Source of the DNA: Helicobacteraceae bacterium
GTDB taxonomy: Bacteria; Campylobacterota; Campylobacteria; Campylobacterales; Sulfurimonadaceae
Length of the DNA stretch: 6,453 nucleotides
Assembly: GCA_015489055.1 (NCBI GenBank)
Contig: WFMO01000258.1
Coordinates: 1-6,453, forward strand
Reading direction: 5' to 3'
The position numbers and the translations under genes are program-made. Shown one piece after another: positions 5,812 through 6,453 of this stretch (position 1 is the first letter of the stretch; each line of letters begins with the position of its first letter). The notes beneath the pieces are model-generated. The model was not told where the DNA came from and did no database searches. It was given only the letters and a program-made list of their open reading frames with translations.

Positions 5812-6453
5812 CTAAATGATACAATAATTGAAAAATTACAGGCAGTAGTTAAATCAGATACAAGACATAATAGCAGAACAAGAGCACAAGTATTTTTATT
5901 AAATAAACAAGGCATAAAAATACCAGAGATTGCAAAAATACTAAATGTTTCACAAAGAACTCTTTATCATTGGTTTGATAGATTTAATAAAAAGAATTTA
6001 AATAGTATTCATGAACTTGAGGGTCGAGGAAGAAAGCCATTATTGAATATACAAGAGCATGCAGCAAGTGTAAAAATTCATATAAAAAAAACATAATTTC
6101 CATGAGATTTTCCTTGCATTTATACAAGAGTTTCCAACGCTTCAAATAACATCACGAACTCTTAAACGATTTTGTAAACAGATGGGGATGAGTTACAAAC
6201 GAGCTAAAAAGTCTATTATGAAAAATAGTAAGTGGAAAAACTATTTTGATAAATATACTCAGCTGAAAATGATTAAAGAATGGAATAAACAAGGATTGTA
6301 TTTACTCTACCTTCCTCCCTACTCACCTGAACTCAATCTTGTTGAGATGCTTTGGAGAGAAATGAAATACACTTGGATGGATTTAAATGTTTTAGATTCA
6401 TTTGATGACTTTTACAAGCACATACAAAATATGCTTAATTTCTTTGGTCTAAA
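5797..6453 (+). pseudogene. IS630-family transposase, frame-disrupted and missing most of its DDE core; truncated by window edge
   Basis: The first frame (5797-6096, 99 residues) is the N-terminal DNA-binding part: a helix-turn-helix at about 38-61 (GIKIPEIAKILNVSQRTLYHWF), then the linker GRGRKPLL at 77-84 typical of IS630/Tc1 elements. It ends early after HIKKT. The protein continues in the +1 frame from the A8 run at 6084-6091 with HNFHEIF and SRTLKRF, to the C-terminal LPPYSPELNLVE, whose last residue (6344-6346) is the DDE glutamate, followed by MLWREMKY. Between KYTQLK and MIKEW, about 6270, roughly 100 residues usual for the family are absent, including the DESGF-type and DNA-xxH-type segments that hold the two catalytic aspartates. 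So the protein should be inactive even if the frame change is bypassed. No ribosome site precedes the ATG. The frame is still open at the right edge. Confidence 0.85.
6084..6091 (+). other. A8 run at the transposase frame change
   Basis: Eight adenines sit exactly where the two transposase frames overlap. The +1 frame has a stop at 6083-6085 and the first frame stops at 6094-6096, so the switch must occur within 6086-6096. Removing one A, or adding two, joins the frames as IKKHNFHEIF. This fits either a homopolymer indel or a transcriptional slippage site. Confidence 0.75.

Larger units (their letters stand above)
5711..6453 (+). mobile_element. IS630-family insertion sequence, degenerate, left part (right end outside window)
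   Basis: The family assignment comes from the transposase remnant at 5797-6453. The left boundary is not determined: it must lie between the DUF2905 promoter (about 5710) and the transposase start. The relatively GC-rich stretch around 5729-5748, with GGAGTAAGTGCC, stands out from its AT-rich surroundings and is a candidate terminal inverted repeat. IS630 elements insert at TA, and TA occurs at 5724-5725 just before it. The matching right end would lie beyond 6453. Confidence 0.6.

Noticed and set aside
1..6453. tRNA, rRNA, CRISPR array, riboswitch, toxin-antitoxin or defence system
   Set aside because: No cloverleaf, spaced direct repeats, long structured leader or recognisable defence or toxin domains are visible. 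All gaps over 100 bases (4125-4327 and 5667-5796) are accounted for as regulatory DNA and the IS left end.

Overview
The window looks like part of the chromosome of a Campylobacterota bacterium of the Sulfurimonas/Sulfuricurvum kind. The base composition is AT-rich. The best evidence is the gene cluster coding for a diaminopimelate-pathway aminotransferase, MurC and MutS2, an order I recall from Helicobacter and its relatives, together with the lineage flavour of those proteins. The species assignment is inference.

Positions 1-4124 hold a tight leftward operon. It reads, in transcription order: a class I/II aminotransferase (probable dapC), a small acidic protein of unknown function, murC, and mutS2, which runs off the left edge just as its Walker B strand begins. 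The genes overlap or lie within 10 bases of each other, and a single promoter region upstream of 4124 probably drives them all. Two of the four genes feed peptidoglycan precursor synthesis (meso-diaminopimelate supply and L-alanine addition to UDP-MurNAc). MutS2 is a DNA maintenance ATPase riding on the same transcript.

Positions 4125-4327 are a divergent regulatory region. It carries four TTGATA/TATCAA words in alternating orientation, two of them inside a perfect 9-base inverted repeat over the likely promoter of the next gene. That gene (4328-4645, rightward) encodes a small ABM-fold protein related to IsdG/IsdI haem-degrading monooxygenases, but it lacks two of the three classical catalytic residues.

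Positions 4660-5666 hold three small leftward genes, each with its own apparent promoter: an unrecognised 96-residue protein, a 124-residue protein resembling a Campylobacterota domain of unknown function (I recall DUF6858, not certain), and a 68-residue two-helix membrane protein of the DUF2905 type.

From about 5711 to the right edge lies the left part of an IS630-family insertion sequence. Its transposase is split by a frame change exactly at an A8 run. It also lacks the central stretch that should carry the first two aspartates of the DDE triad, so it is most likely a dead, internally deleted copy. I did not find a convincing new multi-gene system here. The items most worth a second look are the IS630 remnant, the operator-like region upstream of the ABM gene, and the unknown protein embedded in the cell-wall operon.
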